Assembly (NCBI GenBank): GCA_027045875.1
Contig: JALUAG010000046.1
Coordinates: forward strand, 1-53,679
Length of the DNA: 53,679 bases
Reading direction: 5' to 3'
From: Alphaproteobacteria bacterium
GTDB lineage: Bacteria > Pseudomonadota > Alphaproteobacteria > Geminicoccales > Geminicoccaceae
Each line of letters begins with the position of its first letter. Position 1 is the first letter of the stretch. Below, one piece after another: positions 26,254 to 37,135 of this stretch. A program made the position numbers and the translations under genes. The notes beneath the pieces are model-generated. The model was not told the origin of the DNA. It ran no database searches and saw only the letters and a list, made by a program, of their open reading frames with translations.

Positions 26254-27063
26254 ATGTCGCGGCTCGAAGCGACCGACGTCACGGTCATCTATCCCGGGCC
26301 GGCGGGGCGGGAGGTGCACGCTCTCGAGAAGGTGTCCCTGACCGTCGAGACCGGGGACTTCGTGGTGGCCCTCGGCGCCTCGGGTTGCGGCAAGACCACC
26401 TTCCTCAACGTCATGGCCGGCTTCATCCAGCCGAGCTCGGGCCGGGTCACCCTCGACGGCCGTCCCATCCGCGGCCCCGGTCGCGACCGCGGCGTGGTGT
26501 TCCAGAAGCACGCCCTGCTTCCGTGGCTCAACGTCGTCGACAACGTGGCCTTCGGCCTCAAGCTCCAGGGCATGCCACGGGCGAAGCGGATGGAGATCGC
26601 CCGGGCCAATCTCGAGCTGGTCGGCCTCGGCGGCTTCGAGCACCACAAGGTCTACCAGCTCTCGGGCGGCATGCAGCAGCGGGTGGGGCTCGCCCGGGCG
26701 CTCACCAGCGATCCCGCCATGCTGCTGATGGACGAGCCCCTGGGCGCCCTCGACGCCCTCACCCGCGAGACCATGCAGGAGCTGATCCTCAGGATCTGGC
26801 GGGAAACGAGGAAGATGGTCTTCTTCATCACCCACAGCGTCGAGGAGGCGCTGTTCATGGCCACCCGCCTGATCGTGATGTCGCCCCGTCCGGGGCGCAT
26901 CCGGGAGGTCTACGAGCTCGATTTCTACGAGCGCTATTTCACGACCGGCAACGCCCGCAAGGTGAAATCGGACCCCGATTTCATCACCATGCGCGAGAAG
27001 GTGCTGGACATCATCTACAGCGACGAGCGGATGGTGGAGGACGGCGATGGCGTTGCCGTTTGA
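26254..27063 (+). CDS. tauB: Taurine-type ABC transporter ATPase
   Basis: A 269-residue ABC ATPase. ATG 26254 is preferred over 26233 because GGGGGGCGGA precedes it. Walker A is [11 protein letters not shown], signature [15 protein letters not shown], Walker [17 protein letters not shown], and the switch histidine is in [12 protein letters not shown], followed by [10 protein letters not shown], all typical of the nitrate/sulfonate/taurine subfamily. It overlaps tauC by 17 nt, so translation is coupled. Confidence 0.93.
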   Translation: MSRLEATDVTVIYPGPAGREVHALEKVSLTVETGDFVVALGASGCGKTTFLNVMAGFIQPSSGRVTLDGRPIRGPGRDRGVVFQKHALLPWLNVVDNVAFGLKLQGMPRAKRMEIARANLELVGLGGFEHHKVYQLSGGMQQRVGLARALTSDPAMLLMDEPLGALDALTRETMQELILRIWRETRKMVFFITHSVEEALFMATRLIVMSPRPGRIREVYELDFYERYFTTGNARKVKSDPDFITMREKVLDIIYSDERMVEDGDGVAV

Positions 27064-27901
27064 CCGCCCGGGTCTTCTCGAACGTCTCTTCCGCGAACCG
27101 CCGGCGGCACCGGGCGAGGCCTACGGCGCACCGGGCACCGGGCGCAGCGTCCACATCAGCATCGTCACCGTGATCGCGCTCTTCGTCCTATGGTGGTGGG
27201 TCACCAAGGCGGGGCTGATCAAGCCGCTGTTCCTGCCGCCCCCGGGCGCCATCGTCACCCGCTTCGTCAAGATCTGGGGGGAGGGTTTCGGCGGCGCCAG
27301 CCTGTGGGAACACACCTGGGCCAGCCTGACACGGGTGTTCGGCGCCTTCTTCCTCGCCTGCCTCACCGCCATCCCGATCGGTATCGGCATGGGCATCAAC
27401 CGGGTCGTCCGCGGCATCTTCGATCCGCCCATCGAGTTCTACCGACCGATCCCGCCGCTCGCCTACCTGCCGCTGACCATCATCTGGTTCGGCATCGACG
27501 AGATGCAGAAGATCGTGCTCATATATCTCGCCTGTTTCGCGCCCATGGCGCTGGCGGCGCGGGCCGGGGTGCGGTCGGTAGCGATCGAGCAGATCCACGC
27601 CGCCTATTCGATGGGCGCCTCGCGGCGGCAGGTGATCTGGTACGTGATCGTACCGGCGGCGCTGCCCGAGATCCTGACGGGCATGCGCATCGGCATCGGC
27701 TTCGGCTGGACCACCCTGGTGGCGGCGGAGATGGTGGCCGCCTCCGCCGGTCTCGGCTTCATGGTGCTGTCGGCGGCCGAATTCCTGGTCACCGAGGTCG
27801 TGGTGCTCGGCATCATCATCATCGGCCTCATCGCCTATCTGTTCGATCTGCTGATGCGCTGGATCGAAGGCGTCGCCGTGCCGTGGAAGGGCAAGGGCTG
27901 A
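27047..27901 (+). CDS. tauC: Taurine-type ABC transporter permease
   Basis: A 284-residue inner-membrane permease. Segments at about 38-55, 92-115, 141-160 and 210-270 are hydrophobic, with the EAA-type loop [31 protein letters not shown] that contacts TauB. The sequence [16 protein letters not shown] near the N terminus is usual in SsuC/TauC proteins. It ends the tauABC operon and converges on xth with 24 bp between stops. Confidence 0.93.
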   Translation: MALPFDRPGLLERLFREPPAAPGEAYGAPGTGRSVHISIVTVIALFVLWWWVTKAGLIKPLFLPPPGAIVTRFVKIWGEGFGGASLWEHTWASLTRVFGAFFLACLTAIPIGIGMGINRVVRGIFDPPIEFYRPIPPLAYLPLTIIWFGIDEMQKIVLIYLACFAPMALAARAGVRSVAIEQIHAAYSMGASRRQVIWYVIVPAALPEILTGMRIGIGFGWTTLVAAEMVAASAGLGFMVLSAAEFLVTEVVVLGIIIIGLIAYLFDLLMRWIEGVAVPWKGKG

Positions 27902-27925
27902 GGCACGGGCCCCGGGCCCGCCGCC

Positions 27926-28723
27926 TCAGAGCTCGAGATCGACCGTCACCGGCACGTGATCCGAGGGCCTGTCCCAGCCGCGGGCGTCGCGACGCACATG
28001 GGCGTCGCGGAGCGCCGGGGCGAGGGCCGGCGACAGCCAGAGGTGATCGAGCCGGCGGCCGCGATCGGATTTCGACCAGTCGCGGGCACGATACGACCAC
28101 CAGGTGAACAGCTTCCGTTCGGGCGGGACGATGCGGCGGACGGCATCGACGAAGCCGTAGGCGTCCTGCAGGCGAGTGAGCGCTTCGACCTCGACCGGGG
28201 TGTGGGACACCACCCCGAGAAGGGCGCGATGGTTCCAGACGTCGGTTTCGAGGGGCGCGATGTTGAGGTCGCCGGCGAGCACCAGCTTGGCGCCGTCGCC
28301 CCGACGGCCGGCGAACCATTCGGTGAGCTCCGCCAGCATGTCCAGCTTGTGACGGAACTTGGGGTTGGTGTCCGGATCGGGGACGTCGCCGCCTGCCGGG
28401 ATGTAGAAATTGTGGAGTTCGACGCCGCCCGGCAGGAGACAGCGGATGTGGCGGCAGTGATCGACCCCGCACCAGCGGATCCCCTCGCCGTCCTCGAGCG
28501 GCAGGCGGGAGAGGACGGCGACCCCGTTGTAGGCCTTCTGGCCGTGGAGGACCATGTGCGGATAGCCGAGCTCTTCGGCGAGGGCGCGCGGGAAGCGATC
28601 GTCGGGGACCTTGGTTTCCTGCAGGCACAGCACGTCGGGGGCGATCTCCCGGGCGATGCGGCGCAGGGCGTCCTCCCGGATGCGGATCGAGTTGGCGTTC
28701 CATGTGGTGATGCGCAGACGCAC
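27926..28723 (-). CDS. xth: Exodeoxyribonuclease III (AP endonuclease)
   Basis: A 265-residue DNA repair nuclease of the exonuclease III/AP endonuclease family. It starts with GTG 28723 behind GAGGGAGA. All family motifs are present: TTWNANSIR, CLQETKV, NFYIPAGGD, LVLAGDLNIAP, FTWWSYRA, RRLDHLWLSP and PSDHVPV with the catalytic Asp-His pair. It removes 3'-blocking groups and incises at abasic sites with a divalent metal. It lies 34 bp downstream of priA on the same strand and is probably co-transcribed. Confidence 0.95.
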   Translation of the reverse strand: MRLRITTWNANSIRIREDALRRIAREIAPDVLCLQETKVPDDRFPRALAEELGYPHMVLHGQKAYNGVAVLSRLPLEDGEGIRWCGVDHCRHIRCLLPGGVELHNFYIPAGGDVPDPDTNPKFRHKLDMLAELTEWFAGRRGDGAKLVLAGDLNIAPLETDVWNHRALLGVVSHTPVEVEALTRLQDAYGFVDAVRRIVPPERKLFTWWSYRARDWSKSDRGRRLDHLWLSPALAPALRDAHVRRDARGWDRPSDHVPVTVDLEL

Positions 28724-28757
28724 GCGGATCTCCCTCGAAGAGGCTGGCGGGGCGAGG

Positions 28758-30950
28758 CTAGAGGAAGCTCTGGGGATCGACATCGACGCGCAGACGCACC
28801 GCACCGGGCAGTCGCACCCCGTCGAGCCAGGCGCGGAGAGACGCCGGCAGATCGATGCCGGTTGCGGCCTTGACGAGGAAGCGTTCGCGATAGCGTCCGC
28901 GCAGGAGGGTCAGCGGCGCCGGCGCTGGCCCCAGCACCGTGAGCCCGTCGAGCCGCGGTGCCGTGCGGGCGAGACGGCGCGCCTCGCGCCGCACCTGCTC
29001 GGCGTCGCGTCCCGAGAGGACGAGGGCGGCGAGCCGTCCGAAGGGGGGCATGCCCGAGGCCTCGCGTTCGGCGAGTTCGCTCTCGAGGAAGCCCCGCCGA
29101 TCGCCGCGGGCGAGGGCCTGCATCACCGGATGCTCCGGCAGATGCGTCTGGATCAGCACCCGGCCCGGACGTTCCTCGCGCCCCGCCCGCCCGGCCACCT
29201 GGTAGAGAAGCTGGAAGGTCCGTTCGGCGGCCCGCAGATCGCCACCGGCAAGCCCGAGATCGGCGTCCACCACACCGACCAGGGTCAGGGCCGGGAAGTG
29301 GTGGCCCTTGGCCAGGATCTGGGTGCCGATCAGGATGTCGATGCCGCCGGCGGTCACCGCCTCGACGAGCTGCGCCGCCTGGGCCGCGGTGCGGACGGTG
29401 TCGCTGGTGACGATCCGCAGACGGGCGCCGGCGAACAGATGCCGTACCTCCTCGGCGATGCGCTCGACGCCGGGGCCGGAAGCGACCAGCGCCTCGACGG
29501 TACCGCAGTGCGGGCAATGCTCGGGTTCCGGTCGGTTCCAGCCGCAGTGGTGGCACTGCAGGCGACGTTTCAGCCGGTGCGTCACCAGCCAGGCCGAGCA
29601 GTTGGGACAGCGCAGCCGGTGGCCGCAGGCGCGACACAGGGTGAGGGGCGCGTAGCCGCGCCGGTTGAGGAACAGGAGCGCCTGCTCGCCGGCCTCGAGA
29701 CAGGCGCCGAGCGCTTCGCGCAGTGGCGGCGACAGCCAGCTCGCGGGCGGCGGCCGCTGGCGACGGAGATCGACGAGCCGGATCTCGGGCAGGGTGGCAC
29801 CGCCGTGCCGGTCGGGCAGCAGGAGATGGTGCCAGCGTTCCCCTGGCGGGGCGAACCCGGCCACGGCACCCGCCCGGTAGGCGCTCTCCACCGATGGGGT
29901 GGCGCTCACCAGCAGCAGCGGACAGTCCTCGAGCCGGGCCCGGGCGAGGGCCGCCGTCCGGGCGTCGTAGGGGACTCCCTCGTCCTGCTTGAAGCTCGCA
30001 TCGTGTTCCTCGTCGACGATCAGCAGGCCGAGCCCGGCGAGGGGCAGGAAGAGGGCGGAGCGGGCACCGACCAGGACGGGTTCCCGCCCCTCGGCGATGC
30101 GTCGCCACAGCCGCCGGCGCCGGGCCGGGGTGAGGGCGGAGTGCCAGACCGCGGGCGGCGCGCCGAAACGCCGCGCGAACCGTTCCAGCCACTGGGCGCT
30201 GAGAGCGATCTCGGGCAGCAGCACGAGCACCCGGCGGCCGGCCGCGAGCGCCTCGGCCACCGCCTCGAAATAGACCTCCGTCTTGCCCGATCCCGGCACG
30301 CCTTCCAGCAGGGCGACGGCATGGCCGCCCGCCCGCACCATCGCCCGCAGCCGTGCCGCGGCCTCCTCCTGGGCGGGCGAGAGGGAATGGCCGGGCCGCG
30401 CGGGATCGGGCGGATCGGGCTCGCGCTCGGGGAGGGGAGCGGTCTCGAGGAGGCCCAGTTCGGCCATCGCCCGTACCACCCCGGCGCCGACCCCGGCGCG
30501 GCGGGCGATCTCGGCCGCCGGCAGGACCGCGCCCGGTTCGAGCGCGCACAGCACCCGGCGCCGGGCGGCGGTGAGCCCCGCGGGCGTCGCGTCCCCGGCG
30601 CGCCGGAAACCGAGCCGCGGCGGCTCGGGGGCGAAGGCCGCCGGCACGCTCAGCACCAGTTTCAGCACCGCCCCGAGCGGTGCCAGGGTTTCGCGCGCGG
30701 TCTCGGCCAGCAGATCCCGCAGCGGCCGCGGCAGGGGCGGCAGATCGAGGAGGCGCTCGACCGGGCGCAGGCGGGCGGGCGGGCTGCGCCGCGCGGGCGG
30801 GCCGTCCCACACGACGCCCACGAGGCGCCGGGCGCCGAAGGGGACCTCGACGTAGCTGCCGGGTCGCGGCGGCTCGGGAAGCTCCCACCGGTAGTCGAAG
30901 GGCGCATCGACGGGAACGGGCACCAGCACCGGTACCGGAGCATCGCGCAT
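28758..30950 (-). CDS. priA: Primosomal protein N' (replication restart helicase PriA)
   Basis: A 730-residue DEAH-type helicase that reloads the replisome at stalled forks. The N-terminal 3'-DNA-binding domain starts VPVPVDAPFDYRWELPEPPRPGSYVEVPFGARRLVGVVW. Walker A is LEGVPGSGKTEVYFEA, the Asp-Glu box is IVDEEHDASFKQDEG, and the paired zinc-binding region has eight cysteines (CRACGHRLRCPNC and CHHCGW...CPHCG). The helicase C-terminal motif GTQILAKGHHFPALTLVGVVDAD follows. Complete, with normal length. It is divergent from xerC, an arrangement often seen in alphaproteobacteria. Confidence 0.96.
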   Translation of the reverse strand: MRDAPVPVLVPVPVDAPFDYRWELPEPPRPGSYVEVPFGARRLVGVVWDGPPARRSPPARLRPVERLLDLPPLPRPLRDLLAETARETLAPLGAVLKLVLSVPAAFAPEPPRLGFRRAGDATPAGLTAARRRVLCALEPGAVLPAAEIARRAGVGAGVVRAMAELGLLETAPLPEREPDPPDPARPGHSLSPAQEEAAARLRAMVRAGGHAVALLEGVPGSGKTEVYFEAVAEALAAGRRVLVLLPEIALSAQWLERFARRFGAPPAVWHSALTPARRRRLWRRIAEGREPVLVGARSALFLPLAGLGLLIVDEEHDASFKQDEGVPYDARTAALARARLEDCPLLLVSATPSVESAYRAGAVAGFAPPGERWHHLLLPDRHGGATLPEIRLVDLRRQRPPPASWLSPPLREALGACLEAGEQALLFLNRRGYAPLTLCRACGHRLRCPNCSAWLVTHRLKRRLQCHHCGWNRPEPEHCPHCGTVEALVASGPGVERIAEEVRHLFAGARLRIVTSDTVRTAAQAAQLVEAVTAGGIDILIGTQILAKGHHFPALTLVGVVDADLGLAGGDLRAAERTFQLLYQVAGRAGREERPGRVLIQTHLPEHPVMQALARGDRRGFLESELAEREASGMPPFGRLAALVLSGRDAEQVRREARRLARTAPRLDGLTVLGPAPAPLTLLRGRYRERFLVKAATGIDLPASLRAWLDGVRLPGAVRLRVDVDPQSFL

Positions 30951-30992
30951 GGGGCGGGATCGAAGACCTCGGTGGGAGCGCCTGGACGCCGA

Positions 30993-31020
30993 TTGACAAC
31001 GGGACGGTGCTTAGCATGAT
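30993..31020 (+). promoter_or_regulatory. Predicted xerC promoter
   Basis: TTGACA (30993-30998) with CATGAT (31015-31020, 4/6 -10 match) at a 16-bp spacer. The resulting transcription start would fall at about 31027-31028, on the third in-frame ATG of xerC, which would make a leaderless message. It lies in the 65-bp gap between divergent priA and xerC. Confidence 0.45.
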
Positions 31021-31990
31021 GCGCCGCATGACGAAAGGCGAGGTCCCGCCGCTGCTCTCCGTCGTCGCCGCCGATCTGGTGCCGCTGGTCGAAAGCTACC
31101 GGGGCTGGCTGCGGCACGAGAAGCGGATGGCGGCGCGGACGGTGATCGCCTACGAGACCGATCTCGCATCCTTCTTCGCCTTTCTGGCCGGGCATCTGGG
31201 CGGGCCGGCGGATGCGAGCCGGCTCCGTGGTCTCGAGGTCGCCGATTTCCGGGCCTGGCTCGCCGAGCGTCACCGTCGCGGGCTGGCCCGCAGCTCGACG
31301 GCGCGGGCGCTGGCCGCGGTGCGCGGCTTCTTCCGCCATGCCGATCGGCGCCACGGCCTCCACAATCCGGCGCTTTCGGCCCTGCGCATGCCGCCGCCGA
31401 AGCGCCCCCTGCCACGCCCTCTCGCGCCGGATCAGGCGTTGTCGCTGACCGAGGCCGCGGGGCGGGACGGGGGGCCGCTCTGGGTGCTGCTGCGCGACCA
31501 TGCGCTGCTGCAGCTCCTCTACGGCTGCGGGCTGCGGATCGGCGAGGCGCTCGCCCTCGACCGCGCCGCACTGGGCGCCGATCCGGGGCTGCTGCGGAGT
31601 CTCCGCGTGCGCGGCAAGGGCGACCGCGAGCGCGAGGTGCCGGTGCTGCCGGTGGTCGCCGCGGCGCTGGCCGCCTACATCGCCGCCTGCCCCCACCGGC
31701 TGCCGCCCGACGGCCCCCTGTTCCGCGGCGTCCGGGGCGGGCGTCTGGACGCCGGCGTGGTGCGCAAGAGGGTGCGCGAACTGCGGACCGCCCTCGGCCT
31801 TCCGGAGAGTGCCACGCCGCACGCCCTGCGGCACAGCTTCGCCACCCATCTGCTGGCGGCGGGTGCCGATCTGCGGGTCATCCAGGAGCTTCTGGGGCAC
31901 GCCAGCCTGTCCACTACCCAGGGGTACACGGCGGTCGACGCCTCGCGCCTGCTGGCCCTCTACGAGCGTGCCCACCCGCGTGCCCGCTGA
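31016..31990 (+). CDS. xerC: Tyrosine recombinase XerC-like
   Basis: A 324-residue site-specific recombinase (320 if ATG 31028 is used; starts at 31016, 31019 and 31028 are possible and none has a strong ribosome site). The N-terminal SAM-like core-binding domain spans about 20-110 (YRGWLRHEKRMAARTVIAYETDLASFFAFL). The catalytic residues are in GLRIGEALAL (Arg), RGKGDRER (Lys), HALRHSFATHLL (His, Arg), LGHASLSTTQGYT (His and nucleophilic Tyr). It resolves chromosome dimers at dif together with XerD. The context beside priA favours XerC over a mobile-element integrase. Confidence 0.9.
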   Translation: MMRRMTKGEVPPLLSVVAADLVPLVESYRGWLRHEKRMAARTVIAYETDLASFFAFLAGHLGGPADASRLRGLEVADFRAWLAERHRRGLARSSTARALAAVRGFFRHADRRHGLHNPALSALRMPPPKRPLPRPLAPDQALSLTEAAGRDGGPLWVLLRDHALLQLLYGCGLRIGEALALDRAALGADPGLLRSLRVRGKGDREREVPVLPVVAAALAAYIAACPHRLPPDGPLFRGVRGGRLDAGVVRKRVRELRTALGLPESATPHALRHSFATHLLAAGADLRVIQELLGHASLSTTQGYTAVDASRLLALYERAHPRAR

Positions 31991-32104
31991 GCGGCGGCGA
32001 GAGGCGCCGCCGGCGCTCCATTGCCGCGACGGTTGCGAGCCCTTATAGCTGGCGCACCGGACAGCTGGCCGAAGATCCGTTCGCCCCGTACTCCCGGACC
32101 GATC

Positions 32105-35100
32105 GTGCGCCTCATCCTCGCGAGCATCGCCCTCCTTCTGGCCCTCCTGCTCGGCGGCCTGCTGCTGCTGCCGCGGCTGGTCGAGGACGAGGCGGCGCGG
32201 GCCATGCTCGACCGCATCGCCGTGGCCCGGACCGGCTATCCGCTGGAGGTCGAGGGGGCGATCGAGTTCTCGCTGCTGCCGCGGCCGACCCTGAGCTTCG
32301 CCCGTGCCCGTCTGGGCGGCGAGCGGACGGCGGACGCCCCCTTCGCCGCCCGCTTCGACCGGGTGGATATCGAGCTCGCGATCGGGCCTCTGCTGCGCGG
32401 GCGTCTGGAGCTCGCGCGCATGCGGCTCGTGCGTCCCACCCTCGAGATCCGGCGTCCGCCGGCCGAGGCGCTGCGCGCGCTGCTCGAGCGGGAACCGGTG
32501 ACCGACCAGAGGCTGCTGCTGCGCAACCTCGAGATCCTGGACGGTACCCTCGCCCTCGCGCGGCCCGGACGCGGGCGGCCGGTGCAGATCTCGGGGATCG
32601 ACGCCCTCCTCGCCGGAACCGCCGGCGGCGGGTTCCTTCTCGAGGGTCGCGGTCGCACCCTCAAGGCACCGGTGGTGTTCCGGCTGGAAGCCGGGGTGCC
32701 GCAGCGTGGCCGCCCGCTACGCCTGCTGTTCCGCGGCCAGCTCGGCCCCGGGGGCGAGCTCGCCAAGTTCCGCTACGCGGGGAATCTGCTGGCGCGGCAG
32801 GGGGAGCTGGCCGGCAGCGGCGAGTTCGAGCTCGTGACCGCCGATCCCGTGGGGTTCGTCGATGCGCTGGCGGCCGCGCTCGATCGCCTGCCGCCCGAGC
32901 TGCCGCCGCTGCCGCGGCCCGTACGGGTACAGGGCAGATTGGAGAAGCGGGACGCGGCATGGGTCTTCGCCGATCTCGGCCTGGAGGCCGCCGGCCAGCA
33001 GCTGGCCGGCGAGGTGCGGCTGCGTCCGGGGACGCGGCCCCGTCTCGAGGCCAGACTCGAAGCCAATCGCCTCGATCTCGAGCTGTCGGCGGCGGAGTTC
33101 GATCTCTGGCGCCGCAGCCTGCCGCCGCCGCCCTACGATCTCGACGCCCGGCTGCAGCTCCGCATCGGCGCCCTCCACTGGGGCGAGGCGCCGGTGCGCC
33201 AGCTGCGGCTCGACGCGCGCATCGAGCCGGATGCCGGCCTCGTCCTGAAGGAGCTGGTGGCGCGCATTCCCGGCGGTGGCGATCTGCGGCTCACGGGCAC
33301 CCTCGCCGCGGTGGCCGGCTCCGCGCGCTGGCTGGGCGAGATCGCGCTTGCCGGACAGTCCCTGCGCGAGACCCTGGCCTGGATCGGCCTGAGGCCGCCC
33401 GGGGACCTGCCGGAGACCGCCCTCGCCGGCTACGCCCTGCGCGGGCGGCTGCGTCTCGGGCCCGACGGCGCGAGTCTCCGCGAGGGCGAGATCAGGGTGG
33501 ACGCCACCTCGGCGCGCGGTTCCGTGGCCCTCCTCTTCGGCGAGCGGCTCCAGCTGGCGGTGGCCGCCACCGTCGACCGGCTGGTGGTCGACGACTATCT
33601 GGGACTGCTGCCGCGACAATGGGGTCTCGCGGATCTGCGTCGGTGGCTCGGATCCTTCGATGCCGCCCTCGACATCACCCTGGAGCGGATGACCCTGGGC
33701 GGGCTGCGCGCCCGCGCCACCACCCTGCGGGCCGGGCTCGACAGGGGCAGGCTCACGGTGGGGGAACTCAGGCTGGCCGACCTCGGCGGTGCTTCGGCCG
33801 GGATCGCCGGCACCCTCGCGCTCGAGCCGCTGGCCTACGACTTCGCGGCCGATGTCGAGATCCCCTCGCCGGCGCGCCTCGCCCGCCTCGCCGGGCTGCC
33901 GGGCTACGAGCTCCTCGCCGGTCTCGGCGCCATGCGCGGGCAGGCCACCCTGCGGGGGCGCGGCGAGGCCGGCGAGGCCGAACTGGAGCTCACCGGCGAG
34001 GCGGCCCGTCTCACGATCACCGCCCAGGGCGAACGGCTCGCCTCCTTCGACACCTTCACCGCCCGCGTTCTCCTCGATGCCGCGAGTTTCGCCGCCTTCT
34101 CGCGCAGCTTCGGGGTGCCGCCGCTGCGCCCGCAGAGGGTCCGCGGTCCGTTGCGGGTGACGCTCGATCTCGAACGCCTCGGCGCCGGTCCGCTGCTGAT
34201 CCGGGCCCTCGGCAGGATCACCGAGGTGGCGCTCGATTTCGACGGCCGCTGGGGCGGCGACGCCGAGGGGCTCCAGGGGCGGATGCTGTTCTCGCCCGCC
34301 CCGGGCGGCGATCTGCTGGAGACCGTCTACCGGCTCCTCGCACCGTTTTTCGGTCTGTTGCCCGAACCGCCGCAGAGCTGGCCCGGCGCCTGGCCGAGAG
34401 CGCCCCTCGACTGGTCGTGGCTCGATCGCACGCGCCTGCGCCTCGAGCTCGGCATCGACGTTCCCGCGAACGGTCTGCGACTCGAGGTCGGGGAGGGCAG
34501 GCTGTTGATCGAGGACCTCGACATGGCCCTCGCCGGCGGCCGCTGGACCGGACGGCTGGAGCTCGCCCGCCGCGGCGGCGGGGTGGCGGCCTCGGCCTCG
34601 GTGATGCTCGACGGGGCCCGGGTGGAGGAGCTGCTGCCGCTGTTCGGGGTTCCGGACGGGATCTCGGGCGACCTCGAACTGGGCGCCGAGCTCCGTTCGG
34701 GTGGCGGCAGCATCGCCGATCTCGTGGCCCATCTCCAGGGCGAGGGATCCCTGCGCCTGCGCGAAGGGGCCATCGCCGGGATCGGCCGCGACGAGGCCGG
34801 CGCGCTGCTGGTCGGGGTGGTGGACCGGCTGCCCTTCCGCCTGCTCGGCGGCGATCTGCGCATCGCCCGGGGGATCCTCGAGAGCGCAGGCTCGGGGCTC
34901 GCTCTCGCCGGCGAACGGCTGCGCGGCACCGTCGGGCTCGCGGCCGATCTCTACGCCTGGATGATCCGCGCCGCGCTCGAGGTCCGGGATCCCGACGGGG
35001 TGACGACGGAAATCGAGCTCTTCGGTCCCCTGGCCGCCCCCTCGGCGCGTCTCGCCTCGCGGGTGGAGGAGGAGATCATTCCCGAGGCCCTAGCATCGCC

Positions 35101-35167
35101 TCCGGACGCACCAGCGATTCGAACTCCTCCGCCGACAGAAGGCCGAGGGCCAGCGCCGCCTCCTTGA
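32105..35167 (+). CDS. AsmA-family protein (large, inner-membrane anchored)
   Basis: A 1020-residue protein starting at GTG 32105, so that residues 2-20 ([20 protein letters not shown]) form the signal anchor; the frame upstream is not protein-like. It continues [45 protein letters not shown], the AsmA N-terminal signature. It then runs as long beta-rich repeats of the bridge-like lipid-transport superfamily, ending in the AsmA C-terminal domain near 840-990 ([38 protein letters not shown]). Such proteins span the periplasm and affect outer-membrane lipid balance. Its last 92 bp overlap fumC on the opposite strand, and the proline-rich tail is encoded there. Confidence 0.88.
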   Translation: MRLILASIALLLALLLGGLLLLPRLVEDEAARAMLDRIAVARTGYPLEVEGAIEFSLLPRPTLSFARARLGGERTADAPFAARFDRVDIELAIGPLLRGRLELARMRLVRPTLEIRRPPAEALRALLEREPVTDQRLLLRNLEILDGTLALARPGRGRPVQISGIDALLAGTAGGGFLLEGRGRTLKAPVVFRLEAGVPQRGRPLRLLFRGQLGPGGELAKFRYAGNLLARQGELAGSGEFELVTADPVGFVDALAAALDRLPPELPPLPRPVRVQGRLEKRDAAWVFADLGLEAAGQQLAGEVRLRPGTRPRLEARLEANRLDLELSAAEFDLWRRSLPPPPYDLDARLQLRIGALHWGEAPVRQLRLDARIEPDAGLVLKELVARIPGGGDLRLTGTLAAVAGSARWLGEIALAGQSLRETLAWIGLRPPGDLPETALAGYALRGRLRLGPDGASLREGEIRVDATSARGSVALLFGERLQLAVAATVDRLVVDDYLGLLPRQWGLADLRRWLGSFDAALDITLERMTLGGLRARATTLRAGLDRGRLTVGELRLADLGGASAGIAGTLALEPLAYDFAADVEIPSPARLARLAGLPGYELLAGLGAMRGQATLRGRGEAGEAELELTGEAARLTITAQGERLASFDTFTARVLLDAASFAAFSRSFGVPPLRPQRVRGPLRVTLDLERLGAGPLLIRALGRITEVALDFDGRWGGDAEGLQGRMLFSPAPGGDLLETVYRLLAPFFGLLPEPPQSWPGAWPRAPLDWSWLDRTRLRLELGIDVPANGLRLEVGEGRLLIEDLDMALAGGRWTGRLELARRGGGVAASASVMLDGARVEELLPLFGVPDGISGDLELGAELRSGGGSIADLVAHLQGEGSLRLREGAIAGIGRDEAGALLVGVVDRLPFRLLGGDLRIARGILESAGSGLALAGERLRGTVGLAADLYAWMIRAALEVRDPDGVTTEIELFGPLAAPSARLASRVEEEIIPEALASPPDAPAIRTPPPTEGRGPAPPP

Positions 35168-36479
35168 GGGTGAGACCCTCCTCGTGCGCCTTCCGGGCGA
35201 TGCGGGCGGCGGCATCGTAACCGAGCCTCGGCACCAGGGCCGTCACCAGCATCAGACTGCGTTCCACGTAGCCGGCGATGCGCCCGCGATCGGCCGCCAG
35301 CCCCACCAGGCAGCGGTCGGTGAAGCTGCGTACCGAATCCGCCAGCAGGCGGATGCTCTGGAGCACGGCATGGGCGATCACCGGCTTGTAGACGTTGAGC
35401 TCGAGATGGCCGCTCGCGCCCGCCACGGTGACCGTCGTATGGTTGCCCATCACCTGGGCGCAGACCATGGTCAGCGCCTCGGCCTGGGTGGGGTTGACCT
35501 TGCCCGGCATGATCGAGCTTCCGGGCTCGTTGGCGGGTAGCCGCAGCTCGCCGATCCCGCAGCGCGGTCCCGAGCCGAGGAGGCGGATGTCGTTGGCGAT
35601 CTTGGTGAGGGAACAGGCGAGCACGTTGAGCGCCCCCGACAGCTCCACCATCGCGTCGTGGGCGGCCAGCGCCTCGAACTTGTTGGGGGCGGTGACGAAG
35701 GGCAGGCCGGTGAGCTCGGCCACTTCCGCCGCGAAGCGTTCGGCGAAGCCCCTTCTCGTGTTGAGGCCGGTCCCCACCGCGGTGCCCCCCTGGGCGAGCT
35801 CCAGGAGACGGGGCATCGCCGCCCGCAGGCGGGCGAGGCCGTTCTCCACCTGCCGCGAATAGCCCGAGAACTCCTGGCCGAGGGTGAGGGGGACCGCGTC
35901 CTGGAGATGGGTGCGGCCGATCTTGACGATGTCGGCGAAGGCCTCGCGCCTGGCCTCGAGCTCGGCGAACAGATGTTCGAGGGCGGGGATCAGCCGCTGG
36001 TGGAGTTCCCGCACGGCGGCGATGTGCATGGCAGTGGGGAAGGTGTCGTTGGAGGACTGGCCCAGATTGACATGGTCGTTCGGATGGACGGGGTCCCGGG
36101 CACCCAGCGGCGCCCCCAGGAGCTCGTTGGCCCGGTTCGCGATCACCTCGTTGGCGTTCATGTTGGTCTGGGTGCCCGAGCCCGTCTGCCAGACCACCAG
36201 CGGAAAGTGATCGTCGAGGGCGCCCTCGGCCACCTCGCGCGCCGCCCGGGCGATGGCCTCGCCGCGGCGCCGGTCGAGGGCGTCCAGCGCCATGTTGACA
36301 CGGGCCGCGGCCAGCTTGACGAGGCCCAGCGCGTGGATCAGCGACCGGGGCATGCGCTCTTCGCCGATCGGGAAGTTGCGGAGGCTGCGCTGGGTCTGGG
36401 CGCCCCAGTATCGGTCCGCCGGTACCGCCACGGGACCGAAACTGTCGACCTCCGTCCTCACGGCCGATCCTTCGCCCAT
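35076..36479 (-). CDS. fumC: Class II fumarate hydratase
   Basis: A 467-residue fumarase of the TCA cycle (fumarate plus water to L-malate), iron-independent. Key sequences are the N-terminal [61 protein letters not shown] and the superfamily signature [19 protein letters not shown] 36479 follows GAGGAGG. Complete, with usual length. Its 3' end runs 92 bp into the opposing AsmA gene. The upstream neighbour on the same strand is sspB (58-bp gap). Confidence 0.96.
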   Translation of the reverse strand: MGEGSAVRTEVDSFGPVAVPADRYWGAQTQRSLRNFPIGEERMPRSLIHALGLVKLAAARVNMALDALDRRRGEAIARAAREVAEGALDDHFPLVVWQTGSGTQTNMNANEVIANRANELLGAPLGARDPVHPNDHVNLGQSSNDTFPTAMHIAAVRELHQRLIPALEHLFAELEARREAFADIVKIGRTHLQDAVPLTLGQEFSGYSRQVENGLARLRAAMPRLLELAQGGTAVGTGLNTRRGFAERFAAEVAELTGLPFVTAPNKFEALAAHDAMVELSGALNVLACSLTKIANDIRLLGSGPRCGIGELRLPANEPGSSIMPGKVNPTQAEALTMVCAQVMGNHTTVTVAGASGHLELNVYKPVIAHAVLQSIRLLADSVRSFTDRCLVGLAADRGRIAGYVERSLMLVTALVPRLGYDAAARIARKAHEEGLTLKEAALALGLLSAEEFESLVRPEAMLGPRE

Positions 36480-36537
36480 CGCTGGCTCCTCCTCGCGGGG
36501 CAGGATGCGGGCGGCGCGACGCTTCGCCCGCGCCCGG

Positions 36538-37071
36538 CTATTTCCTGCGGAAGCGGTCGAGGGCGACGATCTCCGCCCCCCGCTGCGGCTCCTCCTCTTC
36601 CGCCTTCCCGGCCTTCCCCTCGTCCTCGGGGGCCGGGGTCCCGGCTTCGGCCGTGGCGACGGGCAGGGTCGGCGGCGCCGGCTCGTCCGCCGCCTCCGCC
36701 CGGGCCGCGTCGGCGCCCTCGACGGTGAACTGGAGGCCGAACTCGGCCGAGGGATCGGCGAAGATGCGGATGGCGCGGAAGGGCACCGTCAGCCGTTCGG
36801 GGACGTCGTTGAAGCTCAGGGTGACGGCGAACGCGTCCTCGCCCACCTCGAGGTCCCAGTACTGGTGCTGGAGGACGATGGTGATCTCGTTGGGATAGCG
36901 CTCGCGCAGATAGTCGGGCATCCGCACCTGTGGATGGCGGGTGCTGAGGGTGATGTAGTAGTGATGCGGTGCGCCGATCTCGCCGGCGGCGAGGTCGGCC
37001 AGGACCTTGCGTACCACGCCGCGCAGGGCGTCTTCGACCAACCGTCCGTATTCGACACGTCCGCGGCGCAT
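36538..37071 (-). CDS. sspB: ClpXP adaptor SspB, alphaproteobacterial type
   Basis: A 177-residue adaptor that delivers ssrA-tagged proteins to ClpXP. The start [28 protein letters not shown] is set at ATG 37071; a longer frame upstream adds a non-conserved basic leader. The tag-binding domain covers about 5-120: [66 protein letters not shown], then [13 protein letters not shown] disordered Ala/Glu/Pro-rich linker follows, then the C-terminal ClpX-docking tail ([11 protein letters not shown]). It sits just downstream of the tmRNA gene on the same strand, so the tag source and tag reader are neighbours. Confidence 0.9.
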   Translation of the reverse strand: MRRGRVEYGRLVEDALRGVVRKVLADLAAGEIGAPHHYYITLSTRHPQVRMPDYLRERYPNEITIVLQHQYWDLEVGEDAFAVTLSFNDVPERLTVPFRAIRIFADPSAEFGLQFTVEGADAARAEAADEPAPPTLPVATAEAGTPAPEDEGKAGKAEEEEPQRGAEIVALDRFRRK

Positions 37072-37135
37072 GCCCGTTCTTTTCGCTCTTGACCGTCGTT
37101 GCGGGCCCGGAGGACCTGGCACGGAAAAGTGAAGT

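Noticed and set aside
31016..31990. Integrase of a mobile element
   Set aside because: The recombinase lies beside priA in a housekeeping context with no attachment-site repeats or cargo; XerC is the simpler reading.
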